Position numbers and translations under genes: made by a program
NCBI GenBank assembly: GCA_001805105.1
Contig: MHEE01000009.1
Span: 87,037-151,036 of the forward strand
Length of the DNA stretch: 64,000 bases
DNA from: Nitrospirae bacterium GWF2_44_13
Lineage (GTDB): Bacteria; Nitrospirota; Thermodesulfovibrionia; Thermodesulfovibrionales; UBA1546
Reading direction: 5' to 3'
The notes under the pieces: generated by a model
What the model saw: the letters and a program-made list of their open reading frames with translations, nothing else
What the model was told of the DNA's origin: nothing
Databases searched by the model: none
In this document: piece by piece, positions 40,945-50,969 of the stretch
Position numbering within the stretch: the first letter of the stretch is position 1
Layout: each line of letters opens with the position of its first letter

Positions 40945-42572
40945 ATTAGCCCAAGCGCCTCTTTCGTTATTTTTTCCGCTGCCTCAAAAACTGCCTTCTT
41001 TTCTTCTTCTGTTCTTGCCTCAATGTAAAACCTTACCTTCGGCTCCGTACCCGAAGGCCTTATCATTAACCAGGAACCATCGTCAAACACAAGTTTTGTT
41101 CCGTCAACTATAATAACATCACTGACGGTTCTTTTGTTTTCACCGATATCAAGTACGGCTCCAACCTTGTAATGTTCTCCAATAACTGAAAGCTTTTTAA
41201 TCAACTGCTCTCCGGCAAGAGAGCGGTCCACTGAAATGCCTGAGCGGTCCGGATAGTAATGCCCGAATTCATCCATTATGTCTTTCAAGTAGCCGCTCAG
41301 GTTTTTGCCTGTGACTGCCATCATCTCTATTGCAAGAAGAAGCCCGAAGATCGCATCCTTTTCAAGCGTATGATTGTATCCTGTCATCCCGTCTGATTCT
41401 TCAAAGGCAACCACGGCCCTTTCTGTTGAGGACCGGAGCATATACGGCCTGAAATTTTTAAAACCAACCTTTGTCTCTCTTACGCCTGTGCCGAGTTTTT
41501 TTGCTATGGCATTAACAAGATTGCTCGTGCCGGCAGATTTAACGCCTATTCCCTTAACCCCTTTATACACACTCAAGAAATGAAATGCCATTGCTCCGAA
41601 ATAATTCATCGGTATCTGCATATTTGCGTCAGCATGCCTTATGCGGTCGCCGTCAGGGTCTATGATAACTCCCATTCTAAACCTTGCATTGCTCTCGCGC
41701 AAAACCCTCTCAACGCCCTGCATGTTTTTCTCTGAAGGCTCGGGAGCCACGCCGCCGAAAAGAAAATCGTCTTCTGTCCTTAGGTATTTAATCTTGGCGC
41801 TTTCACCAAGAATCCTCTGTATGCGCCCCCTTGTCGCGCCGTGAACATTGTCAATGCAGATAATACAATCCTCTTTACTTATAAAATTCTTGATTTTTTC
41901 TATATCCAGAGTCTTTCTCTCATTTATGTATCTGATATAGAGTTCTGCAAGATCTATTTTTTCAATGTTCTCGGGTTTCACCGGTTCCAAAACTGCATTC
42001 TCTCTCATCATCCTGTCTGCTATCTCTTCTATTTTTACTGTAATACCGGCTCCCGCAGCCCCTCCGTCCGAGGGATTAAATTTGAGCCCGGCATAATTTG
42101 CGGGATTGTGCGAAGGAGTTAAATTAATCGAGCTCGCTGCGCCCAACATCTCTATCCCTGCTGAAAACTCAGGCGTGGCCGCTTCGCCTGCATACCATGT
42201 CTTAATCCCTTCTCTCTGAAGAATCCCTATTACTTCCATCGCAAAATCAGGGCCGAGGAATCTGTTGTCATGCCCGACAATAATGCCACGCTTTTTTACG
42301 TCTTCAAAACCTGAAACACCTATTGCCTGCATCACAGACTCGTCTTTGCTTTTAAGCATTTCTATAATTGCTGAAGCCACAATGCGCAGATTATTGAATG
42401 TAAAGTCCGTTCCTATCTCACCGCGCCAACCCGATGTGCCAAAAACTATTTTTGCCGGTGCAGTATTTTCTCTTGCAAACTTTTCTATGACAGAAAGCAG
42501 CCCCCTGTTTTTTGAAACATCTGACAGTATCTCTTTCCAGCACGAAGCCGCATCCCTGAAGTCCCGAGTCAT
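40941..42572 (-). CDS. phosphoglucomutase/phosphomannomutase
   Basis: Alpha-D-phosphohexomutase, 543 residues, four domains. Active-site phosphoserine loop [21 protein letters not shown], metal loop [11 protein letters not shown], sugar loop [14 protein letters not shown] and C-terminal phosphate loop [14 protein letters not shown]. Interconverts hexose 1- and 6-phosphates; which hexose cannot be told. The Arg in [17 protein letters not shown] is typical. Overlaps the transketolase end by 4 bases; with tkt this is a carbohydrate unit. Confidence 0.93.
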   Translation of the reverse strand: MTRDFRDAASCWKEILSDVSKNRGLLSVIEKFARENTAPAKIVFGTSGWRGEIGTDFTFNNLRIVASAIIEMLKSKDESVMQAIGVSGFEDVKKRGIIVGHDNRFLGPDFAMEVIGILQREGIKTWYAGEAATPEFSAGIEMLGAASSINLTPSHNPANYAGLKFNPSDGGAAGAGITVKIEEIADRMMRENAVLEPVKPENIEKIDLAELYIRYINERKTLDIEKIKNFISKEDCIICIDNVHGATRGRIQRILGESAKIKYLRTEDDFLFGGVAPEPSEKNMQGVERVLRESNARFRMGVIIDPDGDRIRHADANMQIPMNYFGAMAFHFLSVYKGVKGIGVKSAGTSNLVNAIAKKLGTGVRETKVGFKNFRPYMLRSSTERAVVAFEESDGMTGYNHTLEKDAIFGLLLAIEMMAVTGKNLSGYLKDIMDEFGHYYPDRSGISVDRSLAGEQLIKKLSVIGEHYKVGAVLDIGENKRTVSDVIIVDGTKLVFDDGSWLMIRPSGTEPKVRFYIEARTEEEKKAVFEAAEKITKEALGLI

Positions 42573-44614
42573 TTTCCTAAAAGCTCCTTTGCCTTATTTA
42601 TGACGTTCTCTGTTGTGAATCCAAATTTTTCAAGCACTATCTCTCCGGGCGCTGACGCTCCAAAATGGTCTACTCCTATTATCACTCCGTCCATTCCCAC
42701 ATACTTATACCAGCCGTGAGTTGCGCCTGCTTCTATAGCCACCCTCTTCCTGACTTGAGGCGGAAGCACTGCGTCCCTGTATTCTTTTGGCTGCTTCTCA
42801 AATAGCTCCCACGAAGGCATGCTCACAACACGCACATCAATATACTCGGCATTGAGTTTTTCATATGCGGCAAGGGCTATATGAACCTCCGAGCCGGTTG
42901 CTATTAAGATAATCTCAGGCATGCATGAAGAACAATCCGCAATAACATATGCGCCCATAGCCAGTTCCGAAGCTGATTTGTATTTTTGCCTGTCAATCAC
43001 AGGAACTTTTTGCCTTGTTAAAATCAGCGTAACAGGGCCATCCCTGTGCGCGATTGCAAGCTTCCATGCCTCAGCAGTCTCATTTGCATCGCACGGCCTG
43101 ATAACCGTGAGATTTGGCATGGCGCGCAGGCTTGCAAGCTGTTCCACAGGCTGATGAGTCGGCCCGTCCTCTCCAAGCGCTATGGAGTCATGCGTAAAAA
43201 CATAGATGACATGAAGCTTCATTAAAGCGGCAAGCCTGATGGCAGGCTTCATGTAATCCGAAAATATTAAAAAAGTGCTCGCAAAAGGAATCAAGCCTCC
43301 GTGAAGCGCAATCCCGTTTGATATTGCTCCCATTGCATGTTCGCGCACGCCATAGGCAATGTTTGCGCCCCCGTATCCCCATTCGCCCGATGCCGCGCCC
43401 TGCACCTTTTTGTCTGCTGTATAAGGAGACTGAAAATTGCCTTTTCCTTTAAGCTCGGTGTTTGTTGAAGGATTCAAATCAGCGGAGCCGCCTATCAAAA
43501 AAGGAATCTGATTCGCTATTTCATTCATTGCTTTTCCCGAAGCAGAGCGTGTAGCAATGCCCTTAGGGTCAGAAGGGAAAACGGGAATGTTCTTATCCCA
43601 AATATCAGGGAATTTGAAATTCATCATATTATTCCATTCAGATGCAAACTCAGGATATGTTTTGCTGTATGAATTAAATTTTTCCTTCCATTCTGATTCA
43701 AGCCTTGCGCCTTTATCTATCGCTTTTCTGAATTGTGCAAGAGCCTCCTCAGGTATATAAAATTTTGGTTCCAACGGCCAGCCGAGATTCTTTTTTGTGG
43801 CTGTCACCTCATCATGCCCGAGCGGAGAGCCATGCACTTCAAAAGTATCCTGCTTATGAGGGCTGCCATAGCCTATGTGCGTCCTTACTGAAATTAAGGA
43901 CGGACGTTCTGTTTCTTCCCGTGCTTTTTCTATTGCCTTTGAAACAGCCTTTATGTCATTGCCATCCTCAACATTCTGAACATGCCATCCGTATGCCTCA
44001 AACCTCTTGCATACGTCCTCGGTGAATGTAAGCCTTGTCTCTCCTGAGAGGGAAATATGGTTATCGTCGTATAGGTATATCAGCTTCCCAAGCTTAAAGT
44101 GCCCTGCAAGTGACGCTGCTTCCGAGGAAATTCCTTCCATCAGATCTCCGTCACTCACTATCGCATATGTGAAGTGATTTACTATCTCATGTCCCGGCTG
44201 ATTAAACTTTGCCGCAAAAAATCTTTCGGCAATTGCCATTCCCACAGCCATTCCGAACCCCTGACCCAGCGGGCCTGCCGTGCATTCAACTCCGGGCGTA
44301 TCTCCATACTCAATATGCCCGGGCGTCTTGCTTCCCCATTGCCTGAATCTCTTAATTTCTTCTATGGACAAATCGTATCCGGTTAAATGCAGAAGCGAAT
44401 AAAGAAGAGCGGAACCGTGGCCCGCAGAAAGCGCAAACCTGTCCCTGTCATGCCATTTTGGATTTTCAGGATTATGCTTAAGAAACCTTGTCCAGAGAAC
44501 ATACGCCATAGGAGCCGCGCCCATCGGCATTCCGGGATGCCCTGAATTTGCCTCCTCCACCATGTCGACAGAAAGCATCCTGATAGTGTTAATGCATAAC
44601 TCATCAATATTCAT
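42569..44614 (-). CDS. tkt: transketolase
   Basis: Thiamine-diphosphate enzyme of the pentose phosphate pathway. 681 residues, full length, single-chain: N-terminal PP domain ([64 protein letters not shown]...[10 protein letters not shown]), Pyr domain ([72 protein letters not shown]), and the C-terminal domain. A tRNA-Asn gene lies upstream on the same strand, 80 bases away. Confidence 0.97.
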   Translation of the reverse strand: MNIDELCINTIRMLSVDMVEEANSGHPGMPMGAAPMAYVLWTRFLKHNPENPKWHDRDRFALSAGHGSALLYSLLHLTGYDLSIEEIKRFRQWGSKTPGHIEYGDTPGVECTAGPLGQGFGMAVGMAIAERFFAAKFNQPGHEIVNHFTYAIVSDGDLMEGISSEAASLAGHFKLGKLIYLYDDNHISLSGETRLTFTEDVCKRFEAYGWHVQNVEDGNDIKAVSKAIEKAREETERPSLISVRTHIGYGSPHKQDTFEVHGSPLGHDEVTATKKNLGWPLEPKFYIPEEALAQFRKAIDKGARLESEWKEKFNSYSKTYPEFASEWNNMMNFKFPDIWDKNIPVFPSDPKGIATRSASGKAMNEIANQIPFLIGGSADLNPSTNTELKGKGNFQSPYTADKKVQGAASGEWGYGGANIAYGVREHAMGAISNGIALHGGLIPFASTFLIFSDYMKPAIRLAALMKLHVIYVFTHDSIALGEDGPTHQPVEQLASLRAMPNLTVIRPCDANETAEAWKLAIAHRDGPVTLILTRQKVPVIDRQKYKSASELAMGAYVIADCSSCMPEIILIATGSEVHIALAAYEKLNAEYIDVRVVSMPSWELFEKQPKEYRDAVLPPQVRKRVAIEAGATHGWYKYVGMDGVIIGVDHFGASAPGEIVLEKFGFTTENVINKAKELLGK

Positions 44615-44694
44615 AACGCATACCTATTCTTTAAGATTTGATAATAATTCATATTATCAGATTATGAAAAAAAGAGACAGGATTTTGGGGGATT

Positions 44695-44770
44695 TGGCTC
44701 CCGGGGAGGGATTCGAACCCCCGACAGGGTGGTTAACAGCCACCTGCTCTGCCAGCTGAGCTACCCGGGA
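44695..44770 (-). tRNA. tRNA-Asn (anticodon GTT)
   Basis: Cloverleaf on the minus strand with encoded CCA (44695-44697). Acceptor TCCCGGG/CCCGGGA, D-arm GCTC...GAGC, anticodon stem GGTGG/CCACC with loop CTGTTAA giving GTT, and T-loop TTCGAAT. 76 nt with CCA. Confidence 0.97.
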
Positions 44771-44829
44771 ATTTCTCGGTTAGAGGATTTTTATTATACA
44801 CCAAAAAAGCGCTGCCGTGTCAAACGCTT

Positions 44830-45594
44830 CTATCCTCTTCTCTCAAACGCCTTTGCTCCGGCAAAAACAAAAACTACGGATGTCACAATGATAACCGCAA
44901 GGTCAGCAGCAATGCTGAAATCAGGGCTCATCGGCCCGTGCGCAACCGGAGAAATTACATGCTTCAGCGCATCCACGCCGTAAGTGAGAGGATTAAGCTT
45001 GGCTGCAAACCTCAGAGCCTCAGGCAGAAGTTTTATGGGATACATCGCGCCTGAGAGAAAGAACATCGGCATGATGATGAAATTCATGATTGCGCTGAAA
45101 CTTTCATAACTTTCATAAAAAGTTGCTATCACTATCCCGAAGGCAGACACCGAGAAAGACACAAGCATACATATAAATACTGCGCTGATTATATCTGTAA
45201 CACCAAGCTTAAGCCCGAGAAGAGGGAAAAGCAAAAGCACAATCACAGCCTGAAGCGTTGATACAATGCTTCCGCTTAATGCCTTGCCTATGACTATTGT
45301 AAGCCTTGACACAGGAGCGACAAGTATCTCTTTCATAAAACCGAACTCTTTATCCCATATAATAGAGATTGAGGAGAACATTGAGCTGAACAGAATTGTC
45401 ATTCCCAATATGCCGGGGAATATGAACTGCATATATGAAACGCCGTCAACAGGAGGAACAAGCCTTGACATTCCCGCGCCGACAAGAAAAAGCCATACCA
45501 ATGGCCTTGCTATTGCAGAAACAAGCCTGGACCGTTCCCTGACAAACTTCTTGAACTCCCGCGCAACTATAACGTATATCGCATTAAATTCCAT
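44830..45594 (-). CDS. ABC-2 type transporter permease
   Basis: 254 residues, six predicted helices, of the ABC-2 family (DrrB/NodJ-like): IYVIVAREFKKFVRERSRLVSAIARPLVWLFLVGAG, YMQFIFPGILGMTILFSSMFSSISIIWDKEFGFMKEILVAPVSR, and FFLSGAMYPIKLLPEALRFAAKLNPLTYGVDALK. It is the membrane half of the exporter whose ATPase is encoded 44 bases upstream. Substrate unknown; drug or lipid export is usual for the group. Confidence 0.9.
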   Translation of the reverse strand: MEFNAIYVIVAREFKKFVRERSRLVSAIARPLVWLFLVGAGMSRLVPPVDGVSYMQFIFPGILGMTILFSSMFSSISIIWDKEFGFMKEILVAPVSRLTIVIGKALSGSIVSTLQAVIVLLLFPLLGLKLGVTDIISAVFICMLVSFSVSAFGIVIATFYESYESFSAIMNFIIMPMFFLSGAMYPIKLLPEALRFAAKLNPLTYGVDALKHVISPVAHGPMSPDFSIAADLAVIIVTSVVFVFAGAKAFERRG

Positions 45595-45638
45595 TTTCGT
45601 TTTTCACCCTCATAGAAACAGGATTGGCTTGAGCAGCA

Positions 45639-46619
45639 TTACTCATGCCTCCTCCTGTACGCCCTAACCTCCGCCTTTATCGTATCCGCATCAGCGCCCT
45701 CCTCGTCTCTTATCGCCTTCCCGGTCAGTTTTAAAAAAACATCATTCAGAGTCGGCCTCTGAAGCCTCACAGACAAAACACTGTCGCCAAGCGTTCTTAT
45801 AAGCTCAGGAATGCACGTATCTCCTTTGACTGCCGGAATAAAAAGCTCTCCGTCCCTTATTGATGCGTCAATGTCCAGCGCGCTCTTTATCTCATCCTCT
45901 GCCTTTGCATTATCCCTTGTCTTCAGATATATAACATCTCCGCCTATTACTTTTTTGAGCTCTTCCGGACTGTTCATTGCAATAATATTTCCATTGTCAA
46001 TAATGGCTATGTTATCGCAGACCTCTGCCTCATCCATGTAATGCGTTGTCATGAAGATTGTCACTCCGTATTTTCCGGGAAGCGCTGTTATAAACTCCCA
46101 TAGGCTTGACCTGCTCTGCGGGTCCAGCCCCAGTGTCGGTTCATCAAGAAACAGCACCTTGGGCCTGTGTATCAGCCCCCTTGCAACTTCAAGCCTTCTC
46201 TTCATGCCGCCGGAAAATTTCTTAACAAGGTCATCTTTCCTGCTGAATAAATCAACAAGCTTCAGGACATCATCAACTCTTTTTCTGCGCTCTGATTTTT
46301 CCACATTGTAAAGATACGCATGAAATAAGAGGTTCTCCTCTGCGGTGAGGTCCTTATCCAGAGTCGTGTCCTGAAACACTATGCCGATTGACTTTCTCAC
46401 CGATGAGGATTCCTTGGTGCAGTCATATCCGTTAACGCTGGCCTTTCCCGATGTCGGCGCAAGCAGAGTGCAGAGGATGCTTATTGTTGTTGTTTTCCCT
46501 GCGCCGTTAGGCCCGAGGAAACCGAATATCGTGCCCTCCTCAACATTAAAGGAGATGTTATTTACAGCGGTGATGCTGCCAAAGCTCTTTACTAAATTCT
46601 CAACCTTAATTATTGGCAT
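45639..46619 (-). CDS. ABC transporter ATP-binding protein (DrrA-like)
   Basis: 326 residues. Walker A GPNGAGKTTTISILC (near 36-50), signature FSGGMKRRLEVARGL, Walker B LFLDEPTLGLDPQ, and the His switch MTTHYMDEAEVC. The extra C-terminal domain of about 90 residues (VIYLKTRDNAKAEDEI...VLSVRLQRPTLNDVFLKLTG) is typical of DrrA-like daunorubicin-type exporters and ends in a charged tail. Pairs with the ABC-2 permease downstream. Confidence 0.93.
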   Translation of the reverse strand: MPIIKVENLVKSFGSITAVNNISFNVEEGTIFGFLGPNGAGKTTTISILCTLLAPTSGKASVNGYDCTKESSSVRKSIGIVFQDTTLDKDLTAEENLLFHAYLYNVEKSERRKRVDDVLKLVDLFSRKDDLVKKFSGGMKRRLEVARGLIHRPKVLFLDEPTLGLDPQSRSSLWEFITALPGKYGVTIFMTTHYMDEAEVCDNIAIIDNGNIIAMNSPEELKKVIGGDVIYLKTRDNAKAEDEIKSALDIDASIRDGELFIPAVKGDTCIPELIRTLGDSVLSVRLQRPTLNDVFLKLTGKAIRDEEGADADTIKAEVRAYRRRHE

Positions 46620-46625
46620 TTAATC

Positions 46626-47834
46626 TCACTCATACCTTAGCGCTTTTATAGGATCATACTGCGACGCCTTTCTTGCCGGATACACGCCGAAGAATATTCC
46701 GACTGCCGCTGAAAATAAAAAAGCGACAATAATAGACCACAGAGCAAGATGCGTCGGAAGAAATTCAACAAAATAAGGAATGACAAAAGAAAGCAAACCC
46801 GCAAACAGAATGCCTCCTGTTCCTCCTATAAGGCTCAAAGTAACGGACTCTATCAGAAACTGCAATAAAATGTCCTTGTTCTTTGCGCCAAGCGCCTTTC
46901 TTATCCCTATCTCCCGCGTCCTCTCTCTTACAGAAACAAGCATTATATTCATTATCCCTATCCCGCCGACAAGCAGAGAAATCGCGGCTATGCCCGCAAG
47001 CACGGCAGTCATGATATTCAATATCTTGCCCATCACGGCAACCATCTCATCCTGGCTCATTATAGTAAAGTCTTCCCTGTTGGCGTGCCTTTTCAACAGT
47101 ATCTGCCTTATATCCTCTTTTGCAGCCTCTATCTCCGATGCGCTTCTGACTTTAATGGTTATATTAAAAAGGCTGTCGGTATCAAACAATTCCTGCGCGG
47201 CGGTCGTCGGTATAAACACTATGTCATCAAAATCAATTCCAAGCGTAACGCCTTTCTTTTCCATCACGCCTATGACGCGGTATTTGCTGTCTCCTATCGC
47301 CACAAGCGTGCCAAGCGCATTCTTGTCTCCGAAAAGATCTTTTTTCACCGTCCTTCCGAGAATACATACCTTTCTTCCAGAATCAACATCAGACGAGCTT
47401 ATAAACCTGCCCGATTCAACTGACAGGTTTCTGATATCAAAATATGTCTCGGTAACTCCGGCTACAGAATTATCTCTGCTCTGGTTCAGATATTTAATCT
47501 TGGAGGAACCAAGAATCAGCGGAACTGCGTCTTGAATATGCCTTGAGCGTTTTTTAATTATTACAGCGTCATCATAGACAAGCTTTCTTACGGTAGTTGC
47601 GGCAGGTGGATGAAAGCCTCCCTTGGCAGAAGTTTTGCCCGGCACTACAATCAATATGTTCGTTCCGAGATTGCCAAGCTCTCTGCCTATGTAGGACCTT
47701 GCGCCCTCGCCTATTGAAACAAGCATAATGACGGACGCAACCCCGATAACAACGCCGAGCATTGTAAGGAACGACCTTACCCTGTTGCCCATAAGAGAGT
47801 CTCTTGAAACCCTTATAATTTCAATAACATCCAC
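46626..47834 (-). CDS. MacB-like/FtsX-domain ABC permease
   Basis: 402 residues with four helices in the MacB layout: one N-terminal (RSFLTMLGVVIGVASVIMLVSIGEGARSYI), a periplasmic MacB_PCD domain (about 50-270), then three C-terminal helices with MNIMLVSVRERTREIGIRKALGAKNKDILLQFLIESVTLSLIGG, the FtsX signature. Together with the ATPase (overlap 14 bases) and the adaptor upstream it forms a MacAB-type mechanotransmission exporter. No TolC gene is present here. Confidence 0.93.
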   Translation of the reverse strand: MDVIEIIRVSRDSLMGNRVRSFLTMLGVVIGVASVIMLVSIGEGARSYIGRELGNLGTNILIVVPGKTSAKGGFHPPAATTVRKLVYDDAVIIKKRSRHIQDAVPLILGSSKIKYLNQSRDNSVAGVTETYFDIRNLSVESGRFISSSDVDSGRKVCILGRTVKKDLFGDKNALGTLVAIGDSKYRVIGVMEKKGVTLGIDFDDIVFIPTTAAQELFDTDSLFNITIKVRSASEIEAAKEDIRQILLKRHANREDFTIMSQDEMVAVMGKILNIMTAVLAGIAAISLLVGGIGIMNIMLVSVRERTREIGIRKALGAKNKDILLQFLIESVTLSLIGGTGGILFAGLLSFVIPYFVEFLPTHLALWSIIVAFLFSAAVGIFFGVYPARKASQYDPIKALRYE

Positions 47835-48492
47835 TCTGGCAAACCCCGTCTCTTATTGTTATTATCTTCCCTGTCTCATCAGCAATATCTTTCTCATGGG
47901 TAACAACAACAATCGTTACTCCTTCCTTATTTAAACCTTTAAATATCTCTATGATCTCTTTTCCGGAACGGCTGTCAAGGTTTCCCGTGGGCTCATCCGC
48001 AAGTATTATCGCAGGGCCGTTTATCAGTGCCCTTGCAATTGCGACCCTCTGCTGTTCTCCGCCTGAAAGTTCGCTCGGAAAATGCTCTGCCCTGTGAGAA
48101 AGGCCGAGTTTCTCAAGCATCTCAAACGCTTTTTTTTTCCTTGTATTAGGCTCCACCCCGCCGTAAAGCAGAGGCAGTTCGACATTTTTCCATGCAATAA
48201 GTTTAGGAAGAAGATTAAAACTCTGAAATACGAAGCCGATTTTTCTGTTTCTTACCTCTGCAAGTTCGTTGTCTGTTTTGCGGCTGACGTCAACACCAAG
48301 GAGCAGATATTGCCCTGATGTCGGCCTGTCAAGGCAGCCGATAATATGAAGGAGCGTTGATTTCCCCGAGCCTGAAGGCCCCATTATTGCCACAAAATCC
48401 TTTTCAGCGACTTCCATGTCTATGCCCCTTAAGACATCAACTGTCACCTTTGGCAGCACATACGACCTCTTTATATCCTTTAGAACAATCAC
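47821..48492 (-). CDS. MacB/LolD-type ABC ATPase
   Basis: 223 residues: Walker A GPSGSGKSTLLHIIGCLD, Q-loop VFQSFNLLP, signature ELSGGEQQRVAIARAL, Walker B AIILADEPTGNLDSRSG and H-loop VVTHEKDIA. This is the MacB/LolD/FtsE group. Its 3' end overlaps the FtsX-like permease gene, its partner. A degenerate octamer repeat lies directly upstream. Confidence 0.95.
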   Translation of the reverse strand: MIVLKDIKRSYVLPKVTVDVLRGIDMEVAEKDFVAIMGPSGSGKSTLLHIIGCLDRPTSGQYLLLGVDVSRKTDNELAEVRNRKIGFVFQSFNLLPKLIAWKNVELPLLYGGVEPNTRKKKAFEMLEKLGLSHRAEHFPSELSGGEQQRVAIARALINGPAIILADEPTGNLDSRSGKEIIEIFKGLNKEGVTIVVVTHEKDIADETGKIITIRDGVCQSGCY

Positions 48493-48518
48493 TTTATCTT
48501 GCTATCTTCGTTTTCCCC

Positions 48519-48551
48519 ATTCACCGATTTACCCCCTTCACCTATTCACCG
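48519..48551. repeat. octamer ATTCACC-type repeat at the end of the MacA-like gene
   Basis: Four degenerate units (ATTCACCG, ATTTACCC, CCTTCACCT, ATTCACCG). On the minus strand they encode the last residues (VNR) and the stop of the adaptor protein. Confidence 0.75.
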
Positions 48552-49638
48552 TTTCTTTTACTCTCTTGCCGTCAGCAAGTCCCGTCGCATCCGGGTTTAT
48601 AATCACTGTATCTCCCTCTTTAACGCCTGACCTTATCTCGGTAAAATTCCAGTTGAACTGCCCTGTTTCAACAGGAATAAGTTTTGCTGTTGAACCTTTT
48701 TTGATAAATACAAATTTTTTGCCGTTTTTCTCCATAAGCGCATGGGATGGAACCACAAGCGAATTTTTAATGTTGTCCACAATAATCTCCACATCAGCAG
48801 ACATCCCCGGTTTTATAATGATTTGTTTTTCTTTAAGCCGTGTCCTCACCTCAAAGGTCCTTGTTTCCTGCTTGCCGCCGAGGACTACCGGCGATATAAG
48901 ATATATTTCACCTTTAAAAATCTTTCCCAGATACGCGTCCATTGTAATATTAACCTGCTGGCCCAGTCTAACCTTTGCAACATCAGCCTCATCTATAAAC
49001 GCCTCGATATAAAGGTCCTCCATAGAGACAACATGCGCCACCAAAGCGCCCGCTAAAGCGCCCGTTAAAGTTGTCTCGCCAACCTTGACAGGCCTTGATA
49101 TTACCACGCCTGATATCGGAGATCTTATAAACGAATATTGATAGTTAAGCCTTGCAAGGGAAAGCGAGTTCTCAGCCTCTTTAACACCGGCATAAGCGAC
49201 ATTGTATTCTTTCTGTACAGCATCGAAATCTATATGAGAGATATATCCCTTTTCCTTCAGGTCGGTAAATCTCTTTAATCTTGTCTCTGCTTCCTTCTGA
49301 ATTGATTTTGCCTTTTCCAGCGAGGCAAGCGCAATGTTAAGGCTCAGATGCGCCTCCTCAGGGTCAAGTTCGGCTATCATTGAACCGGGCTTGACTATGC
49401 TGCCCTCTTCAACATATAGTTTTGTAATCTTGCCTATCCTCTGCGCCGTGATCTTAACTTCTTTTTCTGATTTTATCGTGCCGGTTGATGTAGCAGTTAC
49501 GGTAATCGCAAGCTCCTGCCTGTTTACAGGCGTTGTTTTAACATCAACTGCGCTGAAGGTTCCCTTGAGGATAAAAAACATTACCAAAAAAATTATTGCC
49601 GAAAGAAACCAAAAAATACGTTTTCTGTAAAAAGGCAT
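48538..49638 (-). CDS. HlyD/MacA-like periplasmic adaptor protein
   Basis: 366 residues: an N-terminal membrane anchor (IFWFLSAIIFLVMFFILKG), lipoyl-like halves (VKITAQRIGKITKLYVEEGSIVKPGSMIAELDPEEAHLSL and SFIRSPISGVVISRPVKVGETT), a helical hairpin (about 95-165) and beta-barrel/MP domains. It should link the MacB-like exporter to an outer-membrane channel. Its C-terminus is built from a repeat. Confidence 0.92.
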   Translation of the reverse strand: MPFYRKRIFWFLSAIIFLVMFFILKGTFSAVDVKTTPVNRQELAITVTATSTGTIKSEKEVKITAQRIGKITKLYVEEGSIVKPGSMIAELDPEEAHLSLNIALASLEKAKSIQKEAETRLKRFTDLKEKGYISHIDFDAVQKEYNVAYAGVKEAENSLSLARLNYQYSFIRSPISGVVISRPVKVGETTLTGALAGALVAHVVSMEDLYIEAFIDEADVAKVRLGQQVNITMDAYLGKIFKGEIYLISPVVLGGKQETRTFEVRTRLKEKQIIIKPGMSADVEIIVDNIKNSLVVPSHALMEKNGKKFVFIKKGSTAKLIPVETGQFNWNFTEIRSGVKEGDTVIINPDATGLADGKRVKETVNR

Positions 49639-49699
49639 TATTTCCTCCCTAATAAAATCAAATCATTTAAAGTTTAACATAAAAAAAGACAGGATAAAC

Positions 49700-50557
49700 T
49701 CAAACAAGATAATCAAGAAGAGTAAACACAAACACTGTTATGCTTATATAGCCGTTCATATTGAAAAATGCCATATCAAGCCGGCTCAGGTCATTAGCGT
49801 TTACAAGGGAATGCTCATAAATGAAAAGCCCTCCCGCAACAGCCATGCCAATCCAGTAAAATATTCCAAGGTCAAAGATTATCCCTGTAACTGCAAGCAG
49901 TCCCCATGTGATGAGATGAAAGACCCTTGAAAAAAGCAGCGCATCCTTTATGCCGAACTTCGCAGGAATAGAATAAAGGCCCAAAGACCTGTCGAACTCA
50001 ACATCCTGAAGCGCGTAAAGCACGTCAAAACCCGCAAGCCAGAAAACAACGGCAAAGGCAACAGGCAGTATCTCAGCGTTAAACGTGCCTCTAACGGCAA
50101 TCCATGCGCCAACAGGAGCGGCAGAGATTGCAATGCCAAGGACAATATGCGAGAGCCACGTGAATCTCTTTGTGTATGAATAGATGAAAAGCACAGCGAT
50201 AGCCAGAGGAGAAAGTTTCAGGCAGAGGGGATTTAGCATATATGCGGCAAAGATAAGAACGGCAAATGAAATAACCGCAAATAAAATTGCGCTGGATGGC
50301 TTTATCTTGCCGGATGGAAGCTCCCGATTCGCTGTCCTTGGATTTGCAGCATCAATCTTTCTGTCAATAATCCTGTTCAAGCCCATTGCCCCTGACCGCG
50401 CAGCGACCATTGCGACAACAATCCAGAATATCTGTTTTGCTGAAGGGATTCCCGAAGCGGCAAGAAGTGCGCCTGTAAATGCGAACGGCAGCGCAAAAAT
50501 TGAGTGAGAAAACTTAATCATCTTCAGATACAGCGCTATCTTCTCAAACACAATCAA
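49700..50557 (-). CDS. UbiA-family prenyltransferase (UbiA/MqnP-like)
   Basis: 285 residues, about eight helices. Both Asp-rich motifs are present: NRIIDRKID and DVEFDRSLGLYSIPAKFG, as in 4-hydroxybenzoate polyprenyltransferase. It attaches a polyprenyl chain to an aromatic acid. In bacteria that make menaquinone by the futalosine route the same family member (MqnP) acts on 1,4-dihydroxy-6-naphthoate; I cannot separate the two from one gene, but the anaerobic setting favours MqnP. Confidence 0.88.
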   Translation of the reverse strand: MIVFEKIALYLKMIKFSHSIFALPFAFTGALLAASGIPSAKQIFWIVVAMVAARSGAMGLNRIIDRKIDAANPRTANRELPSGKIKPSSAILFAVISFAVLIFAAYMLNPLCLKLSPLAIAVLFIYSYTKRFTWLSHIVLGIAISAAPVGAWIAVRGTFNAEILPVAFAVVFWLAGFDVLYALQDVEFDRSLGLYSIPAKFGIKDALLFSRVFHLITWGLLAVTGIIFDLGIFYWIGMAVAGGLFIYEHSLVNANDLSRLDMAFFNMNGYISITVFVFTLLDYLV

Positions 50558-50619
50558 TTCTCCTTTTCAAAAGCTTCAAAATAATAACACAATTGACAGT
50601 AGATTCTGCGTTTATTTGT

Positions 50620-50676
50620 TTCCTCTTTTTTACCAAAATGTGGTATATTCTGTCCATGAAAGCAGTAAATACCAAC
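50620..50676. repeat. about 55-bp dispersed intergenic repeat, copy 2
   Basis: Matches 37921-37976 over CCTCTTT, CAAAATGTGGTATATTC and CAGTAAATACCA. An AACGCT/AGCGTT dyad (about 50673-50690) and GTTAGTTAGC follow, then AGGAGG of a small ORF. Confidence 0.55.
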
Positions 50677-50716
50677 GCTGGATAAGCGTTAGTTAGCTGC
50701 ATAGGAGGAAAGAGCT

Positions 50717-50884
50717 ATGGACCCATATATGAAAGGTATGGCAGGTTTTTTATGGGCAACGATAATCCTGTATTTCATATCCAAAAAAAAGGGCGGCAGA
50801 TGGACAACGGCATTTAGAATTGTGGGGGAGAAATGGGGGACACATCCCGTATTTCTTAACCGCACGTCTGATTTAGGCCGTTGA
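50717..50884 (+). CDS. possible 55-residue single-helix membrane protein
   Basis: An ATG with a perfect AGGAGG ribosome site opens a 55-codon frame: MDPYMKGMAGFLWATIILYFISKKKGG, one predicted membrane helix, then a polar tail. The tail from about codon 37 is encoded by REP-like sequence (GAAATGGGGGACACATCCC, 50829-50862), so the gene has probably been extended or truncated by a repeat. It is short and the call is moderate. Confidence 0.4.
   Translation: MDPYMKGMAGFLWATIILYFISKKKGGRWTTAFRIVGEKWGTHPVFLNRTSDLGR
50829..50862. repeat. REP-like element inside a small ORF
   Basis: GAGAAATGGGGGACA...CCCGTATTTCTT: outer AGAAAT/ATTTCT and inner GGG/CCC complementary arms. Same family as 816, 38025 and 38524. 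Confidence 0.45.
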
Positions 50885-50969
50885 CTGCAAAAACGACAGA
50901 TGATTTCAGATAAAAGGAAAGGGGCGCAGGCATGATAAAATTCATCGGCTCGAAAGGATGTAAATAGCT

